Origin: Prorocentrum cordatum
Lineage: Eukaryota; Sar; Dinophyceae; Prorocentrales; Prorocentraceae
Assembly (NCBI GenBank): GCA_963575745.1
Contig: CAUYUJ010014625.1
Coordinates: 211,501-275,500, forward strand
Length of the DNA stretch: 64,000 bases
Reading direction: 5' to 3'
A program made the position numbers and the translations under genes. Below are positions 31,612 to 42,350 of the stretch, piece after piece (the first letter of the stretch is position 1; each line of letters begins with the position of its first letter). The notes below the pieces were generated by a model, which was given only the letters and a program-made list of their open reading frames with translations, had not been told where the DNA came from and searched no databases.

Positions 31612-32098
31612 CCCTTAGCTTAGCGTTGCTTATCTCACCTTAGCTTAGCTTATGTCATCATAGCTTAGCTTAGCTTCATCTGAGCTCAGGCTTATCTTAG
31701 CTGAGCTTACCTTCATGCGCATGTGTGCAATGCCCTACCTAGGCCCTGCTTAAAGGTCTAGCTTCGCTTAGCTTAGCTTCGCTTAGCTTATCATAGCGCA
31801 GCGCTGCATTCGCATAGCATATCATAGCATAACATAGCCAATCATGTCATCGCATACCATAGCATAGCATAACATAGCGCAGCATAGCATAGCATTGCAT
31901 AGCGTATCATAACATAGCGCAGTTTAGCATATCATATCATAGCTTAGCTTACCATAACACATCGCAGCATGACATAACATAGCTTAGCATAGCATATCAT
32001 AGCATTGTTCAGCATGTCATAGCATATCATAGCGCAGCATAGCATAGCATAGCATAGCGCAGCATAGCATGTCATATCATAGCATCGCATGACATAGC
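31612..32098 (+). repeat. AGCTT/AGCAT pentamer array
   Basis: About 490 bp of degenerate pentamers: TTAGC-type units to about 31790, then CATAGCATAG-type units. AT content is well above the surroundings. Confidence 0.9.
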
Positions 32099-32154
32099 AA
32101 CTACTGCTGCTTTCCTAGGGGCTTCAACTTCTAGGTTGGGTCGCACGGGGGTAA

Positions 32155-32199
32155 CATATATATATATATATATATATGTGTATAGTTGCATACATATGC

Positions 32200-32265
<66 letters not shown>

Positions 32266-32267
32266 TC
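32155..32267. repeat. (TA)n microsatellite
   Basis: TA runs at 32155-32178 and 32203-32267, the second over 60 bp. Confidence 0.95.
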
Positions 32268-32345
32268 AAAGACGCCTACGGCGAATCACCGCCGCCCCCT
32301 GCCGTTGTGGAAGCGCCTATGTGGCCGAACGTTGAGGCCAGACCT
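32268..32345 (+). repeat. Dispersed repeat 'GACGCCTACGGCG', copy 1
   Basis: AAGACGCCTACGGCGAATCA followed by CCGCCGCCCCCTGCC and GTGGCCGAA. Other copies are at 33.30 kb, 35.77 kb and, inverted, 37.53 kb. Confidence 0.8.
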
Positions 32346-32389
32346 GCGAAGCCATCGGACCATGTGTTCCCCGAATCGGTTTGGAAAGC

Positions 32390-33140
32390 CTTCGGGGAAC
32401 ACGTGGGCATCTTGAAGGTCATCTTGGCCGTCTTGGAGGCCTCTTGGGCAAGCTTTCGGCGATCTTTGGGAGTTGTTGGGCCGTCTCGGGCCGTCGGAAG
32501 GCCGAAAAGAAGGACATGTCAAAATCCGTCAGAAACCTAAGGACAATCAATGTTTTTGGCTTCGTCTGGCCTTCCTGAGGGCCCTCGCGGGGGCTTCTTG
32601 GGCCGTCTTGGGCCAGCTTCGAGCCAACTTCGGCCATCTTGGTGGGTTCCTGGCACGTCTGGCGCCGTCGGAAGCCGTTTGGGGGGCCTCTATGGGCCGA
32701 TTTGGGGCCCTCTTGGAATGCTCCAGGGCCGTCTTGGAGGCCATTTTGGGCGTCTTGGAGGCCATCTTGGGCGTGTTGGAGGCCTCTTGGGCCGTCTTGG
32801 GGCTCATCTTGGAGGCCACTTGGGCCGTCATGGGGCCCACTTGGGGGCCTCTTGGGCGATCTTGGGGGCCTCTTGGGCCGTCTTGAGCCGTCGGAATGCC
32901 GAGAAGAAGCACATTCCAAAATCCTTCAAAAACATAACGGAAGTCAATGATTCTGGCCTCTTCGGGCCCTCCTGGAGGACCTCTTGGAAGCCTCTTGGGC
33001 CGTCTGGGAGGCCTCTGGGGGGCCTCTTGGCTCGTCTTGGACTCTCTTGGACTCTCTTGGGCCGTCTTGGATGCCGTCTTGGACCATCTTGGGCAGACTT
33101 GGAGGCCATCTTGGAGGCCATCTTGGAGCCGTCTTGGGCA
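32390..33140 (+). repeat. GGCC arrays with two cores
   Basis: GGCCGTCTTGGAGGCCTCTT-type units. Cores near 32500-32565 and 32888-32955 have CCGAAAAGAAGGACATGTCA/CCGAGAAGAAGCACATTCC, then AAAACCTAAGG-like and ATCAATG. Long frames on both strands encode only GLLG/PRRP-type repeats. Confidence 0.85.
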
Positions 33141-33174
33141 GAAAAGTAGGGAATTGAGGTCCTTGGAACAAAAT

Positions 33175-33370
33175 CCCGGGACCCCGGCGGGACGCGCCGG
33201 AGCCCCAGGGGGGAGTTCTTTTGGAAAAAGAACCAACACCAAAACCGAGAAATCCAGCACGCCAGGCACCCCTTTGCTAAAGCAAAAGGGGGCGGCGGAT
33301 CGAAGACGCCTACGGCGAATCACCGCCGCCCCCTGCCCTTTCGGAAGCGCCGATGCGGCCGACTGCTGTG
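33175..33370 (+). repeat. Composite dispersed repeat (AAAGAACC and GACGCCTACGGCG), copy 2
   Basis: AGTTCTTTTGGAAAAAGAAC, then AACCGAGAAATCCAGCACGC, and AAGACGCCTACGGCGAATCA from 33301. The first part contains a TTCTTTT/AAAAGAA hairpin. Confidence 0.75.
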
Positions 33371-33499
33371 GCCAGAGGTCTGCCAAGTTATTGGGCCATA
33401 TGTTCCCCGAATCGGTCTTTACAGCCTTCGGGGAACACGTGGGGGAGGACGGGGAGGAGAGGAGAGATAGGAAGGGGGGGAATGGAGGAGGAGGTCTCT

Positions 33500-33832
33500 T
33501 GAGTGCCTTTTTGGCTACTCTGGGTTTATATTGGGCCACATGTGCGGTCTTGGAAGCATCTTGGGGGCCTCTTTGGATGCCTTGCGGCCTTCCTGTTCTG
33601 CCTGACGCCGTCTGGGCTGGGTTGGGGGCCTCTCTGTGGCCTCACTTGGGTTTATCGTGGCCGTAGTGGACGCCAGCGTGGGCGTTTGGGAGATCTGCCG
33701 GGCCGTCTTGGGGCTGTCTTTGGGGCCGTTTTGGGGCTTTCTTGTGCCGTCTAGGGGCGTTCTTGGAGGCCTCTTGGACTGTTCTGGGGCGCTCTTGGAG
33801 GCTTATTGGGATGTCGCGGAGTTTTGGAAAGC
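33500..33832 (+). repeat. GGCC array, degenerate
   Basis: GGGGCCTCTTTGGATGCC, GGCCGTCTTGGGGCTGTC and related units. Confidence 0.75.
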
Positions 33833-34074
33833 CGAAAAGACGATATACACAAGATCTGTTCGGACCAATATGAAATGAACGGTAATGGTCTCTCGGGGCG
33901 TTCTTGGAGAATGTCTTGGAGGCCTCGTTTCTATCTGGGGCTGTCTTTGAGGCGTCTTGGGCCGTCTTGGAGGCTTCTTAGGCGAACTTGGTGGTATTTT
34001 GTATGCCTTTGGTCGATTTTGGAGGCCATCTTGGATAATTCTGCCAAAATCCTTCAAAAACCTAAGGAAAATCA

Positions 34075-35610
34075 ATGATTTTAACCTATTCGGGCCTTCC
34101 TGGAGGGCGTCTTGCAGGGCTCTTGGGCCGTCTTGGAGGCCTTTTGCGGGCCTTTTGGGCCGTCTTAGACCATCTTGAGGCCATCTTGGGCCGTCTTGGG
34201 TGCATCTTGGAGCCATCTTACCCGTCTTGGAGGCCATTTTGGCCGTCTTGGAGGCATCTTGGAGGCCATCTTGGGCCATCTTGGCCGTCTTGGAGGCCAT
34301 CTTGGGCGTCTTGGAGGCCTCTTGGGCCGTCTTGAGGCCCTCTTGGGGCCTTCTTGGGGGCCTCTTGGGCCGTCATGGGGCCATCTTGGAGGCCTCTTGG
34401 GTGCTGTTGGGGCGATGTTGGGGACCTCTTGGGCCGTCTTGGGCCGTCGGAGAGCTGAAAAGAAGAACATGCCAAAATCCTTCAAAAACCTAAGGAAAAT
34501 CAATGATTTTAACCTATTCGGGCCTTCCTGGAGGGCGTCTTGGAGGGCTCTTGGGCCGTCTTGGAGGCCTTTTGCGGGCCTTTTGGGCCGTCTTAGACCA
34601 TCTTGAGGCCATCTTGGGCCGTCTTGGGTGCATCTTGGAGCCATCTTACCCGTCTTGGAGGCCATTTTGGCCGTCTTGGAGGCATCTTGGAGGCCATCTT
34701 GGGCCATCTTGGCCGTCTTGGAGGCCATCTTGGGCGTCTTGGAGGCCTCTTGGGCCGTCTTGAGGCCCTCTTGGGGCCTTCTTGGGGGCCTCTTGGGTCG
34801 TCATGGGGCCATCTTGGAGGCCGCTTGGGTGCTGTTGGGGCGATGTTGGGGACCTCATGGGCCGTCTGGGGCCGTCGGAGAGCTGAAAAAAAGAACATGC
34901 CAAAATCCTTCAAAAACCTAAGGAACATCAATGATTTTAATCTATTCGGGCCTTCCTGGAGGGCGTCTTGGAGGGCTCTTGGGCCGTCTTGGAGGCCTTT
35001 TGCCGGCCTTTTGGGCCGTCGTAGACCATCTTGAGGCCATCTTGGACCGTCTTGGGTGCATCTTGGAGCCATGTTACCCGTCTTGGAGGCCATCTTGGCC
35101 GTCTTGGAGGCATCTTGGAGGCCATCTTGGGCCATCTTGGCCGTCTTGGAGGCCATCTTGGGCGTCTTGGAGGCCTCTTGGGCCGTCTTGAGGCCCTCTT
35201 GGGGCCTTCTTGGGGGCCTCTTGGGCCGTCATGGGGCCATCTTGGAGGCCTCTTGGGTGCTGTTGGGGCGATGTTGGGGACCTCTTGGGCCGTCTTGGGC
35301 CGTCGGAGAGCTGAAAAGAAGAACATGCCAAAATCCTTCAAAAACCTAAGGAAAATCAATGATTTTAACCTATTCGGGCCTTCCTGGAGGGCGTCTTGGA
35401 GGGCTCTTGGGCCGTCTTGGAGGCCTTTTGCTGGCCTTTTGGGCCGTCTTAGACCATCTTGAGGCCATCTTGGGCCGTCTTGGGTGCATCTTGGAGCCAT
35501 CTTACCCGTCTTGGAGGCCATCTTGGCCGTCTTGGAAGCATCTTGGAGGCCATCTTGGGCCATCTTGGCCGTCTTGGAGGCCATCTTGGGCCAAGTTGGG
35601 GCAACAAAGG
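34075..35610 (+). repeat. Tandem array of a 428-bp GGCC unit, 3.5 copies
   Basis: ATGATTTTAACCTATTCGGG begins units at 34074, 34502, 34930 (with one change) and 35358, so the period is exactly 428 bp. Each unit has about 360 bp of GGCCGTCTTGGAGGC-type repeats and one core (CTGAAAAGAAGAACATGCC, then CCTTCAAAAACCTAAGG). Copies differ by only a few substitutions. The fourth copy ends at about 35595. The 187-codon and 143-codon frames repeated here are translations of the unit. Confidence 0.9.
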
Positions 35611-35639
35611 CATTGACAGATGGATTTTCAGAAACTTGC

Positions 35640-35768
35640 GGGTGGCCGGCGGGACGGGCCGAAGCCCACTGGGGAGTTCTTTTAGACAAAGAACCAAAAC
35701 CAAAACCTGAAACATCCAGCACGCCGTGCACCCATGTGGCAAGCAAGACCACAGGGGGCGGCGGATCT
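35640..35768 (+). repeat. Composite dispersed repeat, copy 3
   Basis: AGTTCTTTTAGACAAAGAAC, CCTGAAACATCCAGCACGCC and GGGGGCGGCGGATC, leading into the left arm of the palindrome. Confidence 0.75.
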
Positions 35769-36625
35769 ATCGAAGACGCCTACGGCGAATCACCGCCGCC
35801 CCCTGCCTTTTTGGAAACGCCGATGTGGCCGAAAGTTGGACTAGAGCTTGGCCAAGCTATCGGACCATGAGTTCCCCGAGTCGGTTTGGAAAGCTTTCGG
35901 GGAACACATGGGAGAGAATGATTATGAACAGGAAGAGGAAGAGGAAGAAATAGAGTAGGAGGATGAGGGTTGTTAGGAGTCTCTTGGGGCACCCTTGGGG
36001 TCTGTTGGGGGCTTCTTGGGGGCCTCTTCGAGGCCTCTTGGAGGCATCTTGGGGGCCTCCTTGGGCCTCTTGGGGGCCTTTGGGGGCTTCCTGGGGGTCT
36101 CTTTGGCCGTCTTAGGGCGTTCCTGGTCCGTCTGACGCCGTCTGGAGCCGTCTTGGGGGCCTCTCTGGGCCGTCTTGGGGCCCTCTTGGGGCGCTTCAGG
36201 GCCGTCTTGGAGGCCATGTTGGGCGTCTTGGAGGCCTCTTGGGCCGTCTTGGGGCGCTCTTGGGGCCGTCTTGGGGGGCCCTTGGGCCGTCATAGGGCCT
36301 TCTTGGAGGCCTCTTGGGCGATCTTGGGGGCCTCTTGGGCCGTCGGAAGGCCGAAAAGAAGAAAACGCAAAAAACCTTCAAAAACCTAAGGAAACCAATG
36401 ATTTTGGCCTCTTCGGGCTCTCCTGGAGAACGTCTTGGAGGCCTCTTGGGCCATCTTGGAGGCATCTTGGGGCCATCTTGGCCGTCTTGGAGGGCATCTT
36501 GGGCCGTCTTGGAGGCATCTTGGAGCCATCTTACCCGTCTTGGAGGTCATCTTGGCCGTCTGGGAGGCATCTTGGAGGCCATCTTGGGCCATCTTGGCCG
36601 TCTTGGAGGCCATCTTGGGCCAAGT
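35769..36625 (+). repeat. Left arm (857 bp) of a large inverted repeat
   Basis: Starts ATCGAAGACGCCTACGGCGA and ends GGCCAAGT. Coordinates of matching features in the two arms sum to 73300. Content: the GACGCCTACGGCG repeat, a GAGGAAGAGGAAG tract, then a GGCC array with core near 36340-36405. Confidence 0.95.
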
Positions 36626-36674
36626 CACCCGTAATTTTCCCAAAATCCGTCTGTCAATGCCTTTGTTGCCCCAA
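36626..36674. other. Spacer of the large inverted repeat
   Basis: 49 bp. Its complement (GGGGCAACAAAGGCATTGAC) also occurs at 35603-35622 next to the tandem array, so the palindrome centre reuses an existing junction sequence. Confidence 0.8.
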
Positions 36675-37531
36675 CTTTGCCCAGGATGGCCTCCAAGACG
36701 GCCAAGATGGCCCAAGATGGCCTCCAAGATGCCTCCCAGACGGCCAAGATGGCCTCCAAGACGGGTAAGATGGCTCCAAGATGCCTCCAAGACGGCCCAA
36801 GATGCCCTCCAAGACGGCCAAGATGGCCCCAAGATGCCTCCAAGATGGCCCAAGAGGCCTCCAAGACGTTCTCCAGGAGAGCCCGAAGAGGCCAAAATCA
36901 TTGGTTTTCCTTAGGTTTTTGAAGGTTTTTTGCGTTTTCTTCTTTTCGGCCTTCCGACGGCCCAAGAGGCCCCCAAGATCGCCCAAGAGGCCTCCAAGAA
37001 GGCCCTATGACGGCCCAAGGGCCCCCCAAGACGGCCCCAAGAGCGCCCCAAGACGGCCCAAGAGGCCTCCAAGACGCCCAACATGGCCTCCAAGACGGCC
37101 CTGAAGCGCCCCAAGAGGGCCCCAAGACGGCCCAGAGAGGCCCCCAAGACGGCTCCAGACGGCGTCAGACGGACCAGGAACGCCCTAAGACGGCCAAAGA
37201 GACCCCCAGGAAGCCCCCAAAGGCCCCCAAGAGGCCCAAGGAGGCCCCCAAGATGCCTCCAAGAGGCCTCGAAGAGGCCCCCAAGAAGCCCCCAACAGAC
37301 CCCAAGGGTGCCCCAAGAGACTCCTAACAACCCTCATCCTCCTACTCTATTTCTTCCTCTTCCTCTTCCTGTTCATAATCATTCTCTCCCATGTGTTCCC
37401 CGAAAGCTTTCCAAACCGACTCGGGGAACTCATGGTCCGATAGCTTGGCCAAGCTCTAGTCCAACTTTCGGCCACATCGGCGTTTCCAAAAAGGCAGGGG
37501 GCGGCGGTGATTCGCCGTAGGCGTCTTCGAT
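36675..37531 (-). repeat. Right arm (857 bp) of a large inverted repeat
   Basis: Near-perfect reverse complement of 35769-36625. Differences seen by eye: one A in the run at about 36909 (CCTTAGGTTTTT side: GGTTTTCC against GGTTTCC) and single changes near 36546/36750 and 36565. Confidence 0.95.
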
Positions 37532-37612
37532 TCTTTTAGAAAAAGAACCAAAACCAAAACCTGAAACATCCAGCACGCCGTGCACCCCTGCAAGCAGGGG
37601 GCGGCGGATCGT
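37532..37612 (+). repeat. Composite dispersed repeat, copy 4 (partial)
   Basis: TTCTTTTAGAAAAAGAACC, CCTGAAACATCCAGCACGCC, CAGGGGGCGGCGGATCG, in direct orientation to copy 3. Confidence 0.75.
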
Positions 37613-37639
37613 GGCCTTCGGCCCATCCCGCCACCGTGC

Positions 37640-38095
37640 CTTGGTCGTCGGCCTGAGATCCTCTTTGCCTCTTGGGCCCCCTCTGAGGCCGTTTTGGGGC
37701 GGAAGGCTCGGATTGTTGGTTCAGGCTCCCCCTCTTGGGCCCCTCTTTGGGCCGTCTTGGGGCACTCCCAGGCCGTCTTGGGAGCCTCTTGGGCCGTCTT
37801 GGCGCCCTCTTGGGCCGTTTCGAGCGCCTCCTGGGGCCTCTTGGGCCGTTTTGGGGCGGTCTTGGGGGACCCTGGGGCCGTCTTCAACGCCGTGAAGGCA
37901 GAAAAATCGTGCAGGATAAAGATGTACGTTCTCCAACAGGAATTCGACGATGTTGGCTTCTTGGGTCCCTCTTGGGAATGCTCTTGGAGGCTTCTGGGGC
38001 CGATCCTGGGCGTCTTGGGCCGACCTCTGGGCGTCCCGGGGGCCTCTTGGGCCGTCGTGGGGGCTGCTTGGAGCCCTCTGGGGCCTCGTGAGGCC
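37640..38095 (+). repeat. GGCC array with core
   Basis: GGGCCGTCTTGGGGCACTCC and related units; core near 37890-37965 (GTGAAGGCAGAAAAATCGTG, then GGAATTCGACGATGTTGGC). Confidence 0.8.
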
Positions 38096-38219
38096 TGATG
38101 ACACCTTTGCCCCCCCCCCCCCCCCTTCCTCCAAACCGGCCGGACTGGGTTCCCGAGAAAGGGGTTTGGGGAGGGGAAGCATCTCACACGCCGTCACCCC
38201 AACGGGTCGGCGGATTTGT

Positions 38220-38372
38220 GTTGGCATCCCCATGGGTATCCAAAGGAATCCTATGGATTTCCATTGGATTTCTATTGCTTCCCATGGGATGCTTATGGGT
38301 TTCCCAGAGCCCTATGGATTGCCTAAGGAATCCCATGGATTCCCTCAGGAATCCGTTGGTATCCTGAGAAAA
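38220..38372 (+). repeat. Degenerate GGAATCC/ATGGATT repeat
   Basis: Motifs such as GGAATCCTATGGATTTCC and CCATGGATTCCCTCAGGAATC; related to 24.9-25.2 kb. Confidence 0.6.
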
Positions 38373-38760
38373 TTAGAAGGATGTGTTTTTAGTATCTGTA
38401 TGAACGTTCACGATCAGATTGATCAGCATCATCGTCATCGTCTTCACCATTATGCCGAGATCTCCGGGATAACGTTTATTATTCCCGCTGGACCCCAGAC
38501 TTTATTATCCCAGGAGGAGTTTTACCGGAAGGTGTCGGTTAGGATGTTCCAACTTACTTCAGCCGGCATCAGCCGACATAGTTTCGAGAAGCAAGAACAT
38601 ACCGACACCGAAGGGTTTTCTCGTGTCGGGTTCTGGGAGGCGGTAATCGTTCGACACTGTTGCTACATTTTTCCGTGTGCTCGAAATAATTCTAGACGTT
38701 TCGCGAATCCCCACCAGCCCATCCATAACCGGAAGTGCGGGAGCAAAGAGGTGGACGGCC
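38373..38760. other. No gene recognised; one short dispersed repeat
   Basis: An open + frame continues through here without a recognisable motif. At 38688-38728 lies AATTCTAGACGTTTCGCGAA, then TCCCCACCAGCCCATCC, which recurs at 45931 and partly at 63029. Confidence 0.4.
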
Positions 38761-38847
38761 GAACCGCGCGAAGGAGGGAGGAGGAGAAGAAGGAGGCTGG
38801 ATGGATGGATGAGGGAGTGGGGAGAAAAAAAAGATGATTCGGATGAT

Positions 38848-38993
38848 GAGGAGGAGGAGGAGGAAAAGGAGGAGGAGGAGGAAGAGAAGGAGTAGGAGGG
38901 AGGAGGAGGAGGAGGAGGAGGAGGAGGAGGAGGAGTGAGCAAAAGGATGAGGAGGAGGAGGAGAAGGAGGAGAGAGGAGGAGGAGGAGCAAAA
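38848..38993 (+). repeat. (GGA)n tract
   Basis: About 140 bp of GGA with AAA interruptions. Confidence 0.95.
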
Positions 38994-38999
38994 GGGACA

Positions 39000-39310
39000 G
39001 AGGCCTCTTGGATGCCCCTCGGAGTTTCTTGGGATATCGCTTGGGCGCTTCTTGGTGGCATCTTGGGACGTCTTTGGGGGTCTCTTGGCGGTCCTTAGGG
39101 GGCTCCTGGGCCTCTTCGGCGCATCGGGGGGGCCTCTCTTGGAGCGTCTGGGGGGCGCCTTGGGTGCCTCGGGAATCCTCTTGAAGCCTTCGGGGGGCCC
39201 CTTAGGGGGTCTCTCGGAGGCCCCTCGGGGCTGCTGGGCGCCTTTTGGGGGCCCTCTTGGGGCGCTCTTGGGAGCTTTTTAGTGGCGCTCTTCGGGGCAT
39301 CTTGGAGCCC
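39000..39310 (+). repeat. GGCC-type array, divergent
   Basis: GGGCCTCTTCGGCGCATCGG, GGGGGGCCTCTCTTGGAGC and similar units. Confidence 0.75.
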
Positions 39311-39424
39311 ATCGATCCAAACAGGAGGGAAGCTCCAATTAGCGACCCCCCCCCAAGAGGCCAGAATGGGGCCAAAGCCGTAATACAACCAATGATTTTG
39401 TCTTCCTCGCCGAGGCCGTTTTGG

Positions 39425-39560
39425 ATGCTCCAACGCGTCGTGGCCCCCCCGTCCAGGTCCAGGGGAGGGGGTAAGGGGGAGGGGTGAATCCCTCCCAGGA
39501 GAGGAAGAATGGTAATTGGAAGAGGAAGGAAGCTCCCTGGACCACCTACGCCCAGAGGGC
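39425..39560 (+). repeat. Dispersed repeat family T (copy 1)
   Basis: CTCCAACGCGTCGTGG, GTCCAGGTC, GGGGGAGGGGT, CGCCCAGAGGGCTGGTGGGA, in the same order at 46.80 kb. Confidence 0.7.
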
Positions 39561-39649
39561 TGGTGGGATTTCTGGTATTGGGTCCTGGAGTACGATGGGA
39601 GCAACCTCATCCCTGCCAGGTGGAGGGTTTCTCCGAATGGCTTAGGCGA

Positions 39650-39798
39650 CCCCTCCTCCTCCTCCTCCTCCCCCTCCTTGTCCTCCTTTTACTATTCATC
39701 CTCCTCCTCCTTCTCCTCCTCCTCCTCCTCCTCCTCCTCCTCCTCCTCCTCCTCCTCCTCCTCCTCCTCCTCCTCCTCCTCCTCCTCCCCCTCCTCGC
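39650..39798 (+). repeat. (TCC)n tract
   Basis: About 148 bp of TCC. Confidence 0.95.
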
Positions 39799-40032
39799 CT
39801 TCCCCTCCTCGGGCCGCCCGCGGCCCCGTGGGCCACCGACCCACTGCCAGGAACTGGACCAGCGCCGCCGAGGATAGCGGGGACTCCGGCCAGCTCCTGA
39901 GGCGGGGCCGGCCCGCGGCCCCCCTCTGAGGGCGGCGCGCCTCCGGCGGCCGCCCCACGCCGCGAGGCGCCCGCCGTGCTCGGCCTCGGCAGCGCGCGCG
40001 GGGTCGCGCTCCCGCGCCCGGCCACGCGCAGG

Positions 40033-40255
40033 CCCAGAGATCCAACGCACTAAAACATTCAAGATGGAGGTGCTTCGCAAATTTCGGCCCCTCCTCCTCC
40101 TCCTCCTCCTCCTCCTCCTCCTCCTCCTCCTCCTCCTCCTCGCCAGGCCTCGGGACCGTCCAAAAAACGACTCAGGATGAAAAACCGGTCCTGGGGACTG
40201 GGTCGGGACTTCTGGGGGCCCCGTCTGGAAAGAATCACGACGTCGGATCTCTGGG
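40033..40255 (-). mobile_element. TIR element, family A (copy 3), with a TCC tract inside
   Basis: CCCAGAGATCCAACGCACTA at left, ACGTCGGATCTCTGGG at right. After AAATTTCGGCCCC the usual CAGGGGCCCTC segment is replaced by about 55 bp of (TCC)n at 40088-40142, and the element resumes at CCAGGCCTCGGGACCGTCC. Confidence 0.85.
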
Positions 40256-40425
40256 GAGGGGGGTGGGTGGAGGGGGGAGGGCTTCTTGGAAGCACCCCTG
40301 CTTCTTAGAAGGCGCGGTCCTTGTCTACAGATGTGAGGCCGGCGCCTTCCGAGAAGCAGCCTCCTTCTTCTAGGAAGCCCTCCCCCGTTCCTCCACCCCC
40401 TTGTGCGCACCGCCAGCTCGCTTCG
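40256..40425 (+). mobile_element. TIR element, family R (copy 2)
   Basis: GGGGAGGGCTTCTTGGAAGC at left, AGGAAGCCCTCCCCCGTTCC at right; interior AGGCCGGCGCCTTCCGAGAA as in copy 1. It abuts the family A element. Confidence 0.65.
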
Positions 40426-40440
40426 AGAGAAGAAGCCCAG

Positions 40441-40612
40441 AGGAGGATAAGGTACCCATACCTCTACCCTTCCCTCTTTTTCCCCTTTCTGGGGCCTCGG
40501 AAGCCTCGTCGCCACCGCTGGATTCGCCTCGAACTCTTGGTCAGAACGCATCCCGGGAGGGGTCCGGGAGTAGCGGTGTCGGTAGCTTTCGGTTTCCCCA
40601 GGCACGATCTTT
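40441..40612 (+). repeat. Dispersed repeat family S (copy 2)
   Basis: GAGGATAAGGTACCCATACC, CTCGTCGCCACCGCTGGATT, TTGGTCAGAACGCATCCCGG and GGTTTCCCCAGGCACG. Confidence 0.7.
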
Positions 40613-40965
40613 AGGGCCAGGATGTCGCGAATGTTGTCGAGGCCGCTGGTGGTGATGGGCCACGCTGGCCGTCGCGCATTCGCGAGGATAAGCCACGGAT
40701 CGACGACCAAGCTGAGCAATGACTAAGACCGTCACCAGCGCGTCCGCGTCTGGTCTTGGTCCAGGTCGTGGCACCCTTTCCCTCCATCGATTGTTTCTGG
40801 GGCACAACTTCAGTGTCTAGGCTATGGTCACCTCTCGCTGTTGATCCTTTTTCTTCCCAACCATCCTTTGAAGGGACAGCGCCCCGCGTTCCTCCTCTCC
40901 TCTACTCTCCTCCTCCTCCTCTTCTCTCCTCTCCTCCTCCTCCTCCTTCCCCACCTCCCTTCTCC

Positions 40966-41005
<40 letters not shown>

Positions 41006-41006
41006 G

Positions 41007-41068
<62 letters not shown>

Positions 41069-41092
41069 TTCATCATCATCATCATCATCATT

Positions 41093-41133
<41 letters not shown>

Positions 41134-41210
41134 TCTCATCATTATCACCATCATCATCCTCCTGCTCCTCCTCTTCCTCCTCCTCATCATCATCACAATC
41201 GTCATCATCA
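40966..41210 (+). repeat. (CAT)n trinucleotide tract
   Basis: About 180 bp of CAT with a few CGT, CTT and TAT changes, then a TCC-rich tail. It encodes poly-His, poly-Ile or poly-Ser, or poly-Asp or poly-Met on the other strand, in long but meaningless frames. Confidence 0.95.
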
Positions 41211-41219
41211 TCGTGGCCC

Positions 41220-42350
41220 CATAGGGAGCTCCTCCCAAAATTCCAGTGGCGCAGTTCGCATGCGTCTTCCTCACCCAGTACAGCGTTTCGTGGCCCCAGA
41301 GGGAGCTCCACCCAAGGTCCCAGTGGTGCAGTTCGCATGCGTCCCCCCCACCCAGTACTGCGTTTGGTCCCGTTGGCGCAGTCGCATGCGTCTCCCCCAC
41401 CCAGTACTGCGCTTCGTGGCCCCATATGGAGCTCCACCGAAGGTCCCACTGGCGCATTTCTCATGCGTCACCCCCACCCAGTACAGAGTCTCGTTGCCCC
41501 AGTGGGAGCTCCTCCCAAGGTCCCAGTGGCGCAGTTCGCATGCGTTCCCCCCCCCACCCAGTACAATGTTCCGTGGCCCCAGAGGGAGCGCAGTTCGCAT
41601 GCGTCGCCCTCACACAGTACAACGTTGCCTTGCCCCACAGGGAGCTTCACCGAAGGTCCCGTTGGCGCAGTCGCATGCGTCTTCCCCACCCAGTACAGCG
41701 CTTCGTTGCCCCATATGGAGCTCCTCCGAAGGTCCCAGTGGTGCAGTTCGCATGCGTATCCCTCACCCAGTACAGCGCTCCGTGATCCCAGAGGGAGCTC
41801 CACCGAAGGTCCCAGTGGCGCAATTCGCATGCGCCCTCCCCACCCAGTGCAGCGTTTCGTGGCCCCAGAGAGAGAGAGATCCACCGAAGGTCCCGGGTGG
41901 CGCAGTTCGCATGCGTCTCCCCCACCCAGTAAAGCGTTTCTTTGCCCCACAGGGAGCTCCACCGAATGTCCCGTTGGCGCAGTCGCATGCTTTTTCCCCC
42001 ACCCAGCACAGCCTTTCGTTGCCCCATATGGAGCTCCACCGAAGGCCCCAGTGGCACCGCCCGCATGCGTCACCCCCACCCAGTACAGCGTTTCGTGGCC
42101 CCGGAGGGAGCTCCACCCAAGATCCCATTGGCGCAGTTCGCATGCGTCTCCCCCGCCCAACACAGCGTTTCGTTGCCCCACAGGGATCTCCACGGAATGC
42201 CCCAGTGACGGTGTTCGCGTGCTCGCCCCCCCACCCAGCACAGCGCTTCGTGGCCCCATGGGGAGCTCCACTGGAGGTCCCAGTGGCTCTACTCGCCTGC
42301 GCTTCCCCCACCCAGTACAGCGCTTCGTTGCCCCGCAAGGAGCTCCACCG
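41220..42350 (+). repeat. 77-bp tandem repeat, about 15 units
   Basis: Unit: GGGAGCTCCACCGAAGGTCC, CAGTGGCGCAGTTCGCATGC, GTCTCCCCCACCCAGTACAG, CGTTTCGTGGCCCC. Most steps are about 77 bp; some units are internally deleted (41353-41400). A 619-codon + frame and a 363-codon minus frame span it because the unit has few stops; the period is not a multiple of 3, so no periodic protein is conserved. Confidence 0.9.

Noticed and set aside
34225-34670. GCCATTTTGGC leader-like core inside the 428-bp array
   Set aside because: It is a normal variant of the GGCC repeat unit with no match beyond 11-12 bases.
32547-37520. Many frames of 85-330 codons with GLLG or PRRP repeats
   Set aside because: GGCC arrays read in different frames and strands; identical 'proteins' recur because the DNA is repeated.
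35769-37531. Palindrome as a read-hairpin artefact
   Set aside because: Not fully excluded, but the arms differ by several bases and an indel, and a 49-bp asymmetric spacer lies between them; kept as a finding with a test.
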